39,212 bases of DNA from Lachnospiraceae bacterium (GCA_022793065.1 JAAWCE010000128.1:1-39212); one strand, 5' to 3'. Shown: positions 8,887 to 17,688, counted from the first letter of the stretch. A program made the numbers and translations. The notes: generated by a model not told the origin, from the letters alone.

Positions 8887-10242
8887 TTAATTCTCCAAAA
8901 TATATCTGCAAAAAGCTGCCAGCTCGATCCTATTCTGACCTTCTAACTCACATCTCCTGTTAAACTCCGAGTAAACCTTTTCAACAAATAAATCTTTCCA
9001 TTTGCCATAAATCTGTAATACTTTTTGTATCCCGTCTATCTGCCGTTCTATTTGTAAGTCAGTAAGGGTATTTATATATTGCAGAAACATTCCCATACCC
9101 ATCATCCCGATATTTTCCCCATCCGTTAATATTCTGATAAATATACAAATCGCTTCCGTATATTCCATCCCCTGCAGTCTTCCGGCCAGGTTCAACAGCA
9201 AACCTAACCAATCCCGCGTACTGCACTGTTCCATATAGGTACCGGCAAATCTCCCAAGCAGTTCCGCCTCATAGTCAAACCGCCCATAAAACTGTATCAT
9301 CTCCTGAATTACCGGATGCTGTAATATGGTTCTTACCTGCATAAACCGCTCTGTTTCATCCTTTTCTACGGGAGTCATCTTTCTATCCATGCAGACGCCC
9401 CCGCCTAACAGGGCCTCCAATTCGGCTATAACCCCTCGTAATACAGCAGTTGCACAAAACCTTGCATCCTGAAAAGAAAAATAAGCGTCCCTAATATATG
9501 CACCCTTTATACAATTCCACTGAGGCACAAAAATATACTGTATTCCATCCCAAAAATGCTTTCCCCTCGTCTGCGATGTATTGGCAACCAAACCATACAC
9601 ATTCTCATCCAGCAAACACATCTTCCCGGCTTCTGTCATGGCTTTTGTCATCCCAACACAGTCTCCGAAAAAAGGAGCATAAAAATCAATCCCATTTTTT
9701 CTAAGGAAGGATACGTTCTCATAATGGAACATAGAATTATAAAATGTGTGTTCCATCACACATTTTATATTTGATGCCTTCCTTCCCTCCAACACAATCC
9801 TTTGCGTCAAAACAGATGCCCCAAGTTCAACGAGCCCATGTTCCCCATACTGATAAAACCCATTCCCAACCCAAACAATATCCGGTTCTTCCTGTTCAAT
9901 ACATCGTTTTACCATACCCAGTGCATCCGGCTGCAAAAAATCATCTGCTGCCAAAAATGACAAATACACTCCGGAAACATATTTTAAAAGCCATGACGTC
10001 CCTTTTGCCCATCCTACATTTCTGCCATTTCGAAAAATATGGATCCTACTGTCGTTTGCCGCATATTGCCCCAACATCTTCCAGCTAACGTCCCTATTCT
10101 TATCACTGTTATCCAGAATCAATAATTCCCATGACGTTTCCCGCTGATTTTGTACAGATGATATCGCATAATCTAGCAATTCTGTCTGATTGTAAACACA
10201 CATCAGTATCGAAAAAACAGGTACCGATTTATTCTCCTTCAT
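8887..10242 (-). CDS. GT2-family glycosyltransferase with long helical C-terminus
   Basis: Inverting GT-A glycosyltransferase, 451 aa. The N-terminal domain (about residues 8-240) starts VFSILMCVYNQTELLDYAI and carries the metal-site segment AADDF at 98-102. The C-terminal ~200 residues are helical and unassigned. The ATG at 10242 (MKENKSVPVF) is chosen over the longer frame to 10287 because AAAGGG lies just upstream and the extra residues are low-complexity Gly/Arg. It is the first gene after the terminator at 10286-10313 and leads a four-gene run GT2-GT4-manC-manA. A 12-bp perfect inverted repeat lies inside the gene at 9739-9768. Confidence 0.88.
   Translation of the reverse strand: MKENKSVPVFSILMCVYNQTELLDYAISSVQNQRETSWELLILDNSDKNRDVSWKMLGQYAANDSRIHIFRNGRNVGWAKGTSWLLKYVSGVYLSFLAADDFLQPDALGMVKRCIEQEEPDIVWVGNGFYQYGEHGLVELGASVLTQRIVLEGRKASNIKCVMEHTFYNSMFHYENVSFLRKNGIDFYAPFFGDCVGMTKAMTEAGKMCLLDENVYGLVANTSQTRGKHFWDGIQYIFVPQWNCIKGAYIRDAYFSFQDARFCATAVLRGVIAELEALLGGGVCMDRKMTPVEKDETERFMQVRTILQHPVIQEMIQFYGRFDYEAELLGRFAGTYMEQCSTRDWLGLLLNLAGRLQGMEYTEAICIFIRILTDGENIGMMGMGMFLQYINTLTDLQIERQIDGIQKVLQIYGKWKDLFVEKVYSEFNRRCELEGQNRIELAAFCRYILEN
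9739..9768. repeat. Perfect 12-bp inverted repeat inside a GT2 gene
   Basis: ATAAAATGTGTG and CACACATTTTAT flank a 6-base spacer (TTCCAT). Perfect stems of this length are uncommon within coding sequence. It could form a hairpin in the mRNA or be a protein-binding site; no function can be assigned. Confidence 0.7.
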
Positions 10243-10285
10243 ATTCAACCCTTTTCCCTTGCGTCCTCCTGTTCCACCCCGCAAC

Positions 10286-10313
10286 AAAAAAGCAGAAAGT
10301 TCACACTTCCTGC
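10286..10313 (-). terminator. Rho-independent terminator after the small helical protein
   Basis: On the minus RNA GCAGGAAGT and ACTTTCTGC form a 9-bp stem with one G-U pair and a GTGA loop, followed by six U. On the plus RNA the wobble becomes an A-C mismatch, so the minus strand is the functional one. It lies 14 bases past the stop of the 120-aa gene and ahead of the GT2 gene, so it probably reduces expression of the downstream glycosyltransferases relative to the small protein. Confidence 0.85.
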
Positions 10314-10326
10314 CTTAACGTTTCCC

Positions 10327-10689
10327 TTATGCCGTTACCTCTTCCGCAGCTTTTCCCAAATTTTCAAATTCCGGAATGAGCGCTTGGACTGCATCTGCCA
10401 TTTTCTGGTCATCCTTTGCGGCAATGGCATCACTAAATGCAACGATCTTTGCATTAAACTGCTCTTTCTTAATACGCTCCTTGTCCTCGTTCAACAGCTC
10501 CATTGTACCATTTACAACTTCTACCTCCCAGTTAATGGCATCAATAATACCTCTTAAAAACTGATTCGTATCATCCAGACGCTTACCGGACAATTCCTTT
10601 ACAACAATATTCATGTTCTTCAGTACGCGTCCGTTAAACTCCTTTAAAACCTCTAATGCTTCTTTTTGTTCTGCCCTGTTATCTTCCAT
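10327..10689 (-). CDS. Small all-helical protein of unknown function, 120 aa
   Basis: Not recognised. The ATG at 10689 is preceded by AAAGGATC. The product is charged and predicted helical throughout (for example EALEVLKEFNGRVLKNMNIV, then INWEVEVVNGTMELLNEDK), without Cys, signal peptide or membrane segment, so it is probably a soluble cytoplasmic helical bundle. It sits 105 bases downstream of the DUF6492 gene and is followed directly by a strong terminator, which suggests it is made in larger amounts than the downstream glycosyltransferases. Small helical proteins in such loci could be chaperones or adaptor subunits, but nothing in the sequence proves that. Confidence 0.75.
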   Translation of the reverse strand: MEDNRAEQKEALEVLKEFNGRVLKNMNIVVKELSGKRLDDTNQFLRGIIDAINWEVEVVNGTMELLNEDKERIKKEQFNAKIVAFSDAIAAKDDQKMADAVQALIPEFENLGKAAEEVTA

Positions 10690-10794
10690 GATCCTTTACC
10701 CGGCCGTCATAGCCTTCCCTTTCTATTCTTTTTCTCTTATTAATATCGGACAATCCCCCAGTGATCTTAAGTCCGCCTCTGAACAAAAATCTTT

Positions 10795-11748
10795 TTAATC
10801 CCAAACTTCCAAATACCCATCTGTAGCTTCTTCTTGCGCAATTTCCAGCATACGCCTTGCCGTCAGCTTTTCCTGATACTTAGGATTATCAAACAAATTC
10901 TGATGGTCTTCCCGAATAGAATGCCCTTTTTCAAATGAAATCGCATAAAAATCCTGGCCCAGCCATTCAAAATCCCGATCCGCAATGGTATCCGGATTAA
11001 AATATAACCCACCATACCGAAAAGAATGCCAGTCCCGAAAACTATATGCCTTCGGATGCCTGCACACTACGTACGTTCCATAGGTTTCAAATTCACTAAA
11101 GCTGTTCGACTGTAGCTTGTCTGCACCAATTGCATATATGATTTTCTCCCAAAAAGAAATTCCCGAAACCGCATGGTTACTTTCTATCTCAGTTACCAAC
11201 TCTTTCATAATACTGCAGTTCATTAACATATGCTCTGAAATAAATGATTTTGAAATGCTTTTCCCCATTCCGGGTATGAGCTTCGACATCACCCGGAAAT
11301 ATTCTTCGTGATACTCTTGTTTTAAATCAAAATAAGGGGTATTGCCATCTTTCCCAAACATGGAAAATGGCTTACATGGGATCGTGTCTCCGTCCCATAC
11401 CAAGTAATATGCATCCTGGCACATAAAACAATACTGCATTTTTAAAAACTGCTGGTAATACCAGCCCGTAACCCCTCTAGGCAGTTCCCTTCCATTTAGT
11501 ATATCCTTTAATGCGTGTTTCATAACTTCATGCACGCGTTGAAACGGCAGGATGTTATTTTCATCCAAGAACCCCGCTCTATCACCCGCCCCTGAAGCCG
11601 TCACCAGAGAATGAACCTCCTCATTTCCGACAAACAACACCCGTCTGCACGGCATATTTGAAAGCAACCTTATATAATTCCTCTGTAACCTTGCATAATC
11701 TGCCGCTGTTACTACAATAATTGCATCATATGACTGTATGATATTCAT
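10795..11748 (-). CDS. DUF6492-like putative glycosyltransferase
   Basis: Protein of 317 aa resembling the DUF6492 family, GT-A-like proteins found in surface-glycan loci. The N-terminus is a nucleotide-binding-type strand (YDAIIVVTAADYARLQRNY). The segment GVTGWYYQQFLKMQY is typical of the family, and VWDGDTI at residues 118-123 supplies a DxD-like metal site. No membrane segment is present. The ATG at 11748 follows AAGGAGG at about 14 bases, somewhat long. It is the first gene of the minus-strand block and faces the SGNH gene across a structured 220-base gap. The family assignment is from recognition of these motifs; the sugar and acceptor are unknown. Confidence 0.75.
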   Translation of the reverse strand: MNIIQSYDAIIVVTAADYARLQRNYIRLLSNMPCRRVLFVGNEEVHSLVTASGAGDRAGFLDENNILPFQRVHEVMKHALKDILNGRELPRGVTGWYYQQFLKMQYCFMCQDAYYLVWDGDTIPCKPFSMFGKDGNTPYFDLKQEYHEEYFRVMSKLIPGMGKSISKSFISEHMLMNCSIMKELVTEIESNHAVSGISFWEKIIYAIGADKLQSNSFSEFETYGTYVVCRHPKAYSFRDWHSFRYGGLYFNPDTIADRDFEWLGQDFYAISFEKGHSIREDHQNLFDNPKYQEKLTARRMLEIAQEEATDGYLEVWD

Positions 11749-11784
11749 ATATCCTGTATTTTCCTCCTTGTAATATCTATCCGA

Positions 11785-11866
11785 AACAGTTCAGCCAGAT
11801 TCCTGTCTATTCTGCTTAACTGGCTGCTAACCGCGCAGCAAGTGCGCGGTTACAGACTGAACTGTT
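11785..11866. repeat. Nested inverted-repeat element in a divergent intergenic region
   Basis: An outer perfect 10-bp pair (AACAGTTCAG at 11785-11794, CTGAACTGTT at 11857-11866) encloses a 7-bp pair (CAGCCAG at 11793-11799, CTGGCTG at 11820-11826) and a perfect 10-bp hairpin (TAACCGCGCA / TGCGCGGTTA, loop GCAAG, 11828-11852). The 82-base element fills much of the gap between two divergent genes. No T-run follows. It could be a dispersed MITE- or REP-like repeat, or a leader RNA for the minus-strand operon. Confidence 0.75.
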
Positions 11867-11896
11867 ACTCTATCCGTCCTACATCTGCAATATCCC

Positions 11897-11925
11897 TTGT
11901 ACAAATACTGCTTTTATGCTAAAAT
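11897..11925 (+). promoter_or_regulatory. Sigma-A promoter of the SGNH-GT2-CgeB operon
   Basis: TTGTAC, a 17-base spacer and TAAAAT, 43 bases ahead of the proposed ATG at 11969. Matches to consensus are four of six and five of six with ideal spacing. It would drive the three plus-strand genes ending at 15193. Confidence 0.65.
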
Positions 11926-11968
11926 AAGCACGATTTTACTTATTCCACAAAAGGAGAGCGTGATCCAG

Positions 11969-12973
11969 ATGCAGACTATATCTATCCTCCGCCGGCTGAT
12001 CCAAACAATACAACTTCATCCTCATATGGCATCTTCTGTTCCTTGGGATGACATACACTCTTGTATCCTTGCCGAATATAAATGCTGTGCCAGCATCTAT
12101 CCCGCCTCCCAGTTCCAATCCATCCAGAGAATTTTAAACGGAATCTTTGTGGATGCTGGACAAAGCCGTATCAAAGCCGCTGCGGCAATTGAACATCTGG
12201 AAAAGATCCTATTTGCTTTGGAATTCCTTCCAGAAGAAGAACATATTGATTCCCTGCTCCTTCAGGCAAACTTTGACCATGCATGTTTAAACCACTATAA
12301 GAATAATACCATTATCGTACTTGGCGATTCTCATGTCAACTTTTTTAGCGGAAATGAAACGCTTTCTTTCCTGCCTATCGGACATGATATCAATACCTGC
12401 CCCCTTCACACGGCAGAGCCTTTTACCCCGCTGCACATTGGCCCCTGTCTGGCATATAATTGCAACCGGGCAAATACAACATTTCGCTTTCAGGAAAAGG
12501 TGGCCTATTTATGCCAAAATTTTTTCCGTCCACATGCCAAGATTATCTGCTGCCTTGGTGAAATCGATCTGCGCGTCCATGTTTTCAAACAAACGAAATT
12601 ACAGAACAAAAACTATACGCAAATTGCAGACGACATCCTAGGCGAATATATCCGGTTCCTGATCTCGCTCCAAAAACAAGGATATCAGATTTATTGCTGG
12701 GGTCCGATTGCCTCACAGACGGAAAGCTGTCCCCCAGACCCTATGTTCCCAAGAAACGGTTCGGAAACGGAGCGGAATCAAGCCACCGCATATTTTAACC
12801 GCCGGCTGTCTGCACTTTGCCAGGAGCATGGCATCCGGTTCTTATCTATTTTTGATCAAATGATTACGGATGAATACCGGACTTTGGAACAGTATCTTTC
12901 TGCAGACCGCTGTCATTTAAGCCAGCGCGCACTCCCTCTTGCAAAAGAGGAATGGAAAAAGATACTTTTCTAA
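11969..12973 (+). CDS. SGNH-hydrolase-like protein
   Basis: Protein of about 334 aa with an N-terminal helical region (residues 1-110) and an SGNH/GDSL-like domain. The block I motif is LGDSH at 118-122 (Ser nucleophile), a GEID segment follows in the middle where block III is expected, and DRCH (Asp313, His316) near the C-terminus supplies the DxxH pair. The canonical GxND is not intact, so catalysis is likely but not certain. There is no signal peptide, implying a cytoplasmic esterase or O-acyltransferase acting on the glycan before export. The start is unclear: ATG at 11969 has AAGGAG 12 bases away, and the in-frame GTG at 11960 is only 3 bases from it. Confidence 0.75.
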   Translation: MQTISILRRLIQTIQLHPHMASSVPWDDIHSCILAEYKCCASIYPASQFQSIQRILNGIFVDAGQSRIKAAAAIEHLEKILFALEFLPEEEHIDSLLLQANFDHACLNHYKNNTIIVLGDSHVNFFSGNETLSFLPIGHDINTCPLHTAEPFTPLHIGPCLAYNCNRANTTFRFQEKVAYLCQNFFRPHAKIICCLGEIDLRVHVFKQTKLQNKNYTQIADDILGEYIRFLISLQKQGYQIYCWGPIASQTESCPPDPMFPRNGSETERNQATAYFNRRLSALCQEHGIRFLSIFDQMITDEYRTLEQYLSADRCHLSQRALPLAKEEWKKILF

Positions 12974-12986
12974 CCGGAGGAATCCT

Positions 12987-14012
12987 ATGAGCAAAAAAAT
13001 ATCCATTATTATTCCTTGTTATAATACAGAACAATATATTGACCGCTGCTTAACATCATTAATCAACCAGACTATCGGTTTAGAACACCTCTCCATTATT
13101 TGTGTCAATGACGCCTCAACAGACCACACATGGGAAAAACTAGAAAGCTGGCGCAAACGCTTTCCAAACAATATTATCCTGATTAACGCTATCCAAAACG
13201 GCCGACAGGGTACTGCGCGCAACATTGCATTCCCGTATGTTACAACTCCCTATGTCGCCTATCTGGACAGCGACGATTGGCTGGAACCGGATATGTACGA
13301 AAAAATGTATCAAAAAGCCGAATCCCATCAATGCGATATCGTATTCTGCGGCATGCTCCGTGATTCCTGCGAATCACCTGTTATCTACAGGCAGAATCCA
13401 TCCACATGGCTGCTGATCATCCACTCCATTCCGGAACGGAGAAAACTCATCGTACATAATACTATAAAATACAGCTGCTGCGACAAATTGATCCGGACTG
13501 ATTTTCTGTCATGCCACCAGATTTCCTTTCCGGAACAGTTAGCTTATGAGGACATTTACTGGGGCAGCATGCTCTATTTATATGCAAACACCATATGTCT
13601 TATGGAAAACGATTTTTACCATTATTACATAAACCCAAATTCCACAGTATTGGCAACAAACTGCCCCTATCATAAAGATATCCTTCAAATCAACGAATTA
13701 CGCTGGCAGATGTATCATTCCAGAAATGTATTAAAAAATTACCGACATGAGCTGGAATATGATTTCCTGATTTCCGGGTATCTTTTAGCACTCAAAATCC
13801 TGGCGCTCCGGTATACCACCGATACGTGGCAAGAATACAGGCAGCTTTGCCAAAATACGCTCGCACATATTCCCAATGTAACCGCAAACCCTTACCTGCC
13901 CTTATTCACCGCCTTCCAAAAGCTTCAGCTTCAAATGCTAACCGAACCGCTGCCCCACGAAGCATGGCAGGAGTTTTGCAGCTTTTTAAAAACACATCCA
14001 ACTATGAAATGA
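12987..14012 (+). CDS. GT2-family glycosyltransferase
   Basis: GT-A inverting glycosyltransferase of 341 aa. The N-terminal domain starts MSKKISIIIPCYNTEQYIDR, has NDASTD at 41-46 and the metal-binding DSDDW at 94-98, followed by a helical C-terminal region. The ATG at 12987 follows GGAGG by six bases and lies 13 bases past the SGNH gene stop; the longer frame overlapping that gene is rejected. No membrane segment is seen. It is second in a three-gene plus-strand operon whose next gene starts 11 bases later. Family assignment is secure; donor and acceptor are unknown. Confidence 0.92.
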   Translation: MSKKISIIIPCYNTEQYIDRCLTSLINQTIGLEHLSIICVNDASTDHTWEKLESWRKRFPNNIILINAIQNGRQGTARNIAFPYVTTPYVAYLDSDDWLEPDMYEKMYQKAESHQCDIVFCGMLRDSCESPVIYRQNPSTWLLIIHSIPERRKLIVHNTIKYSCCDKLIRTDFLSCHQISFPEQLAYEDIYWGSMLYLYANTICLMENDFYHYYINPNSTVLATNCPYHKDILQINELRWQMYHSRNVLKNYRHELEYDFLISGYLLALKILALRYTTDTWQEYRQLCQNTLAHIPNVTANPYLPLFTAFQKLQLQMLTEPLPHEAWQEFCSFLKTHPTMK

Positions 14013-14023
14013 GGTAACTGATT

Positions 14024-15193
14024 ATGAACATCTTATACTATTGCTGGAACGAAAATTCTGCCGCTGACATCGAACAGGCTTTTTCCAACGCCGGCTTTTC
14101 CTTTGTAAAAGTAACCTACCGCCCAAACAGCTACGATGCCGATCCCATATTAGAACAGCAAATAGACGATTTACTTCACCAGTATAAATTTGACTGCATC
14201 TATACCTTTAATTATGTTCCAATCCTGTCAGAGATTGCACAAAAATACCGGATTCCCTATATTGCATGGATTTACGATTGTCCAAACCTCACCATATACT
14301 CCCATACCGTCACCAATGCATGCAACTACCTGTTTTTATTTGATCGCGCCATGTACCGCAAAACATGTTCTCTTGGTGCAAAACACGCATTCCACATGCC
14401 GCTTGCCGTCCAGACAAACCGCCTGAACCTGCAGCTAAACCTATCCGGGCAGATTCCTGCTGCGGATACTTATTCTTATGACATATCCTTTGTGGGAAGC
14501 CTGTATGAAAACAATCTGTATGATCAAATACGCTACCTCCCGGATCGCCTGCACGGATATTTTGACGGAGCCATGCGGGCACAGCAGGAAGTGTGGGGCT
14601 ATCATTTTCTGGAAGAACTGATTGGGGATGATCTACTAAAAGAAACGCTTTCTTATATCCAACTGGAAGAAAACCTTGCATATGCCTTTTCTCCCAGACA
14701 GATTATTATAAATATGCTGGATCAAAAGATCACTTCCGATGAACGGATCCGCCTGCTGCAAAAAACAGCACAAACCTATACGCTTGATCTTTTCTCCGGC
14801 TCACATTGTAATATCATTCAAAACTGCAGGGTACACGGCGCCATTTCCTATACCGACGAAATGCCTTTTGTATTCCGCAATTCCAAAATCAATCTCAATA
14901 TCTCACTCCGTTCCATTACAAGCGGCATTCCACTTCGTTGTCTGGATGTTATGGGCGCAGGCGGTTTCCTGCTGTCAAATTACCAGCCGGAACTGGCAGA
15001 ATATTTCGTTCCCGGAGAGGATTTCATTTATTTTGAATCAGACGAAGACATGCTTGCCAAAATAGACTATTTTCTTGTACACGAAAAAGAACGCAAGGAG
15101 ATCGCAGAAAATGGATGGGGGAAAATACAGTCCGGATTCTCCTACGAGAAAAAGCTTGGAGATATTTTTTCGGTTATAGATTTTCATCTATAA
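14024..15193 (+). CDS. CgeB/DUF3880-type glycosyltransferase
   Basis: GT-B-like glycosyltransferase of 389 aa, with a DUF3880-like N-terminal half and a glycosyltransferase group 1 C-terminal half. Family motifs: IYDCPNLTIYS near residue 85, DISFVGSLYENN near 155, and the segment KINLNISLRSITSGIPLRC followed by MGAGGFLLSNY near 290-325. These motifs recur in the three tandem genes at 24382-27933, so the four are paralogues. The ribosome binding site TGAGGT overlaps the stop of the upstream GT2. It is the last plus-strand gene before a convergent gene 14 bases away, with no obvious terminator between. Role in protein or surface glycosylation is inferred from the family and the locus. Confidence 0.88.
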   Translation: MNILYYCWNENSAADIEQAFSNAGFSFVKVTYRPNSYDADPILEQQIDDLLHQYKFDCIYTFNYVPILSEIAQKYRIPYIAWIYDCPNLTIYSHTVTNACNYLFLFDRAMYRKTCSLGAKHAFHMPLAVQTNRLNLQLNLSGQIPAADTYSYDISFVGSLYENNLYDQIRYLPDRLHGYFDGAMRAQQEVWGYHFLEELIGDDLLKETLSYIQLEENLAYAFSPRQIIINMLDQKITSDERIRLLQKTAQTYTLDLFSGSHCNIIQNCRVHGAISYTDEMPFVFRNSKINLNISLRSITSGIPLRCLDVMGAGGFLLSNYQPELAEYFVPGEDFIYFESDEDMLAKIDYFLVHEKERKEIAENGWGKIQSGFSYEKKLGDIFSVIDFHL

Positions 15194-15207
15194 ATCCTTT
15201 AAAGCTA

Positions 15208-17688
15208 TCATACACGTCCTCTCCAGAAATACTGGTAAGGCGCTTCTGCCTCCTTGGCATGTGCTTCACGGCAAAAACTCATTTCCTCAAGTACAATGCC
15301 GCATTTTTCTGCCATTTCCACCCACTCCTCTGCCGTATAGTATTTCAAATGCCCTGGATCAAAAATGCCTATATCATACCCCTTAAGGCACTCTGGTATC
15401 CCATTACGGAGTGGGTGACTGGCGTTGTAAAAACTTCCCGTTACAATTCCCCCTGCTTTTAACCAATACCGTATGTTCGCAAGCAGCCGAGCTCCATCCG
15501 CCACATGCTCCCAAATCCCTCCGGTCAAAATCACATCCGCGGACGCCTCTTCCAAAATGCTTTCATCCAATTCCAATACGTCCGCACAAATCACATCCGC
15601 AACATTTTTTGCCAATTTGGCGGCCCACGGTTCTCGTTCAATGCCTACCACAGACGCTTCCGGAAACAGATACTGTAACCGCGCTAACGATGCTCCCACA
15701 CCGCACCCAATATCCAGAACACGGAAGTTATCCCCCCCGTCTTTTAAAACCTGCTCAATTTCCCACGTTTTCAGGTAGGAGTATCTGGAAGGATGCAGAT
15801 GCCACTTCTCTGCAAACTTCTGTTGGTTTGACTCCATAAGACGGGTAAACTGCTGTTTCCTGCGGCCAAAGCTCCTGCTGCCGTAGTGGAACACAAAGCT
15901 GTTTCTGCATAACAGCTGTAAATATCCCGCTTCCGCCAAACGATACCCCAAATCCGTATCTTCAAAATTTCCGGGGGAAAAACGCTCATCCAGCAAACCG
16001 ATCTCATCCAAAGCTTTTCTTTTGAGCAGCAGAGAAAACCCCACCAGCCACGTCTTCTTCTCATACGGATTTGCAACCGAAACGGGATGCCGTTTGGCAT
16101 ATTCCTGATAATTAACGCAAGTTATCCCCATTTCCTCTATATTCTGATAGTTTGGACAATAATTGGACATACTCCCGCATGCGCCTGCCCGCTCAGTCTC
16201 ATATAATCCCATCTGCAACCAAAACAATGCATGTTCCGGTACTAAGGTATCACTGTTTAACAGCCAGATATTACTGTCCGCTTCCGCGAGAGCAATCCCC
16301 TGATTGCACCCGGCAGGAAATCCATGGTTTACCGTATTACAAAGCAGTTTGATATCGTCCTGCCGTTTTAGCCAGGCGGCGCTTCCATCGGAAGAAGCAT
16401 TGTCCACCACAACCAGTTCGTATGTACCGGAAGCGCAATTTTTACGAACACTTTCCACACATTCCTGTGTTTCTTTCCTGGTGTTATAGGAGAGTATGAC
16501 AACTGCCGTTTTAGGGACGTTCACATGGTATTTTACCTGCATTTCCCTAGCCAGTCCTTCCAGCTCCTGCTTCGCACCGTCCTGACAAAGATACGCCTGA
16601 TGCCGGTAATATAAATATGCCTGAATAGGATTCTTATTTTCGTAATATTGCCCCAGGCGACGTACTGCCGGAAGATAGGCGCCGCATTTCCAGTAATAAT
16701 CCACCGCTTTATCAATTTTTAACAAACATTCATATATCACTCCTATGTTATAATATGCCATGTAAGAATCCACGCCTGTCACACTGCCCTTGTGGAGTGA
16801 AACTGCCTTTTCAAACGAAGCAACTGCGTCTTGATAAAGCTCATTGTTCATGTAGATGAAACCCATCAAAAACCAAAAATCAGAAGTCCCTCCAAACGCT
16901 TCCTGTATTCCGGTAAATCCCAATGCTTCTTTTGCACGCCCCGCATTCAGCAATGCATAACCATAACAATTAACCATATCTATGACATACTCCAGTTCCG
17001 GTTCTAATTCAAACGATAATCCTTTAGAAAAATAATCGCATGCCATACCATGCTCCCCCATCATATAGTACGATTTTCCTAACTGATATAACAAGTACGG
17101 ATCGTCGCCTTCCTCTTCCAATACTTCTTTTAGAAGTCCGATATTTCGCAGCGCTTTTTTTCTTTTTTCTTCTTCTGTTAAAAAATACCCGCTGTGTTCT
17201 ACTTCAACCGGCGCAATGTATGTCTTGTAAGGAGACTTGTCATTTGCTACGAGTTGTTCATGGATTCGGCCTTCATAATGGTAATACCTGCGGTCAAATA
17301 TACGGTTGATATATTCTTTTGCTTCCATCTGCCCCTGCGTCTTTTGCAGATAGTTTTTCCGCAAAATCCTACCCACTCCTTTCGGATTCTGCTTCAAAAG
17401 AGTCTTCAACTTTGGAATATCTACAGCTTTGATAAATTCATCACTATCCAAGACAAAAACCATATCGTTGGAAGCCTTTGCAACAGCAAAGTTTTTCGCC
17501 TTTGCAAAATCGTTGCACCATGGGAATTCGTAAATCGACGATGTATACTTGGCCGCCATATCTATTGTCCCATCCGCAGAACCAGTATCCACTACAACCA
17601 CTTCAAAACCATATCCTATAAGCCTTTGCAGACACTCCCTTAAGTTCTCTTTCTCATTTTTTGTAATAATACATACCGATATATTCAT
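15208..17688 (-). CDS. GT2-TPR-GT2-methyltransferase fusion protein
   Basis: An 826-aa multi-enzyme. Residues 1-~180 are a SunS-like GT2 domain (ISVCIITKNEKENL, metal site DSDEF at 81-85). Residues ~185-345 are TPR-like helical repeats. Residues ~393-640 form a second GT2 domain of the rhamnosyltransferase-like type (AVVILSYNTRKE, VVVDNASSDGS, LLNSDT). Residues ~655-826 are a class I SAM methyltransferase with motif I LDIGCGVG at 658-665 and an acidic motif II (GIERE). This suggests one protein that adds two sugars and methylates the product, with the TPR segment gripping an acceptor or partner. The ribosome binding site is weak (AGGA 11 bases upstream). It follows the CgeB-like gene by 75 bases. 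Confidence 0.9.
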   Translation of the reverse strand: MNISVCIITKNEKENLRECLQRLIGYGFEVVVVDTGSADGTIDMAAKYTSSIYEFPWCNDFAKAKNFAVAKASNDMVFVLDSDEFIKAVDIPKLKTLLKQNPKGVGRILRKNYLQKTQGQMEAKEYINRIFDRRYYHYEGRIHEQLVANDKSPYKTYIAPVEVEHSGYFLTEEEKRKKALRNIGLLKEVLEEEGDDPYLLYQLGKSYYMMGEHGMACDYFSKGLSFELEPELEYVIDMVNCYGYALLNAGRAKEALGFTGIQEAFGGTSDFWFLMGFIYMNNELYQDAVASFEKAVSLHKGSVTGVDSYMAYYNIGVIYECLLKIDKAVDYYWKCGAYLPAVRRLGQYYENKNPIQAYLYYRHQAYLCQDGAKQELEGLAREMQVKYHVNVPKTAVVILSYNTRKETQECVESVRKNCASGTYELVVVDNASSDGSAAWLKRQDDIKLLCNTVNHGFPAGCNQGIALAEADSNIWLLNSDTLVPEHALFWLQMGLYETERAGACGSMSNYCPNYQNIEEMGITCVNYQEYAKRHPVSVANPYEKKTWLVGFSLLLKRKALDEIGLLDERFSPGNFEDTDLGYRLAEAGYLQLLCRNSFVFHYGSRSFGRRKQQFTRLMESNQQKFAEKWHLHPSRYSYLKTWEIEQVLKDGGDNFRVLDIGCGVGASLARLQYLFPEASVVGIEREPWAAKLAKNVADVICADVLELDESILEEASADVILTGGIWEHVADGARLLANIRYWLKAGGIVTGSFYNASHPLRNGIPECLKGYDIGIFDPGHLKYYTAEEWVEMAEKCGIVLEEMSFCREAHAKEAEAPYQYFWRGRV

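Noticed and set aside
15194..15207. Terminator between convergent genes ending at 15193 and starting at 15208
   Set aside because: Only 14 bases separate the genes and no stem-loop with a U-run is visible there or just inside either gene.
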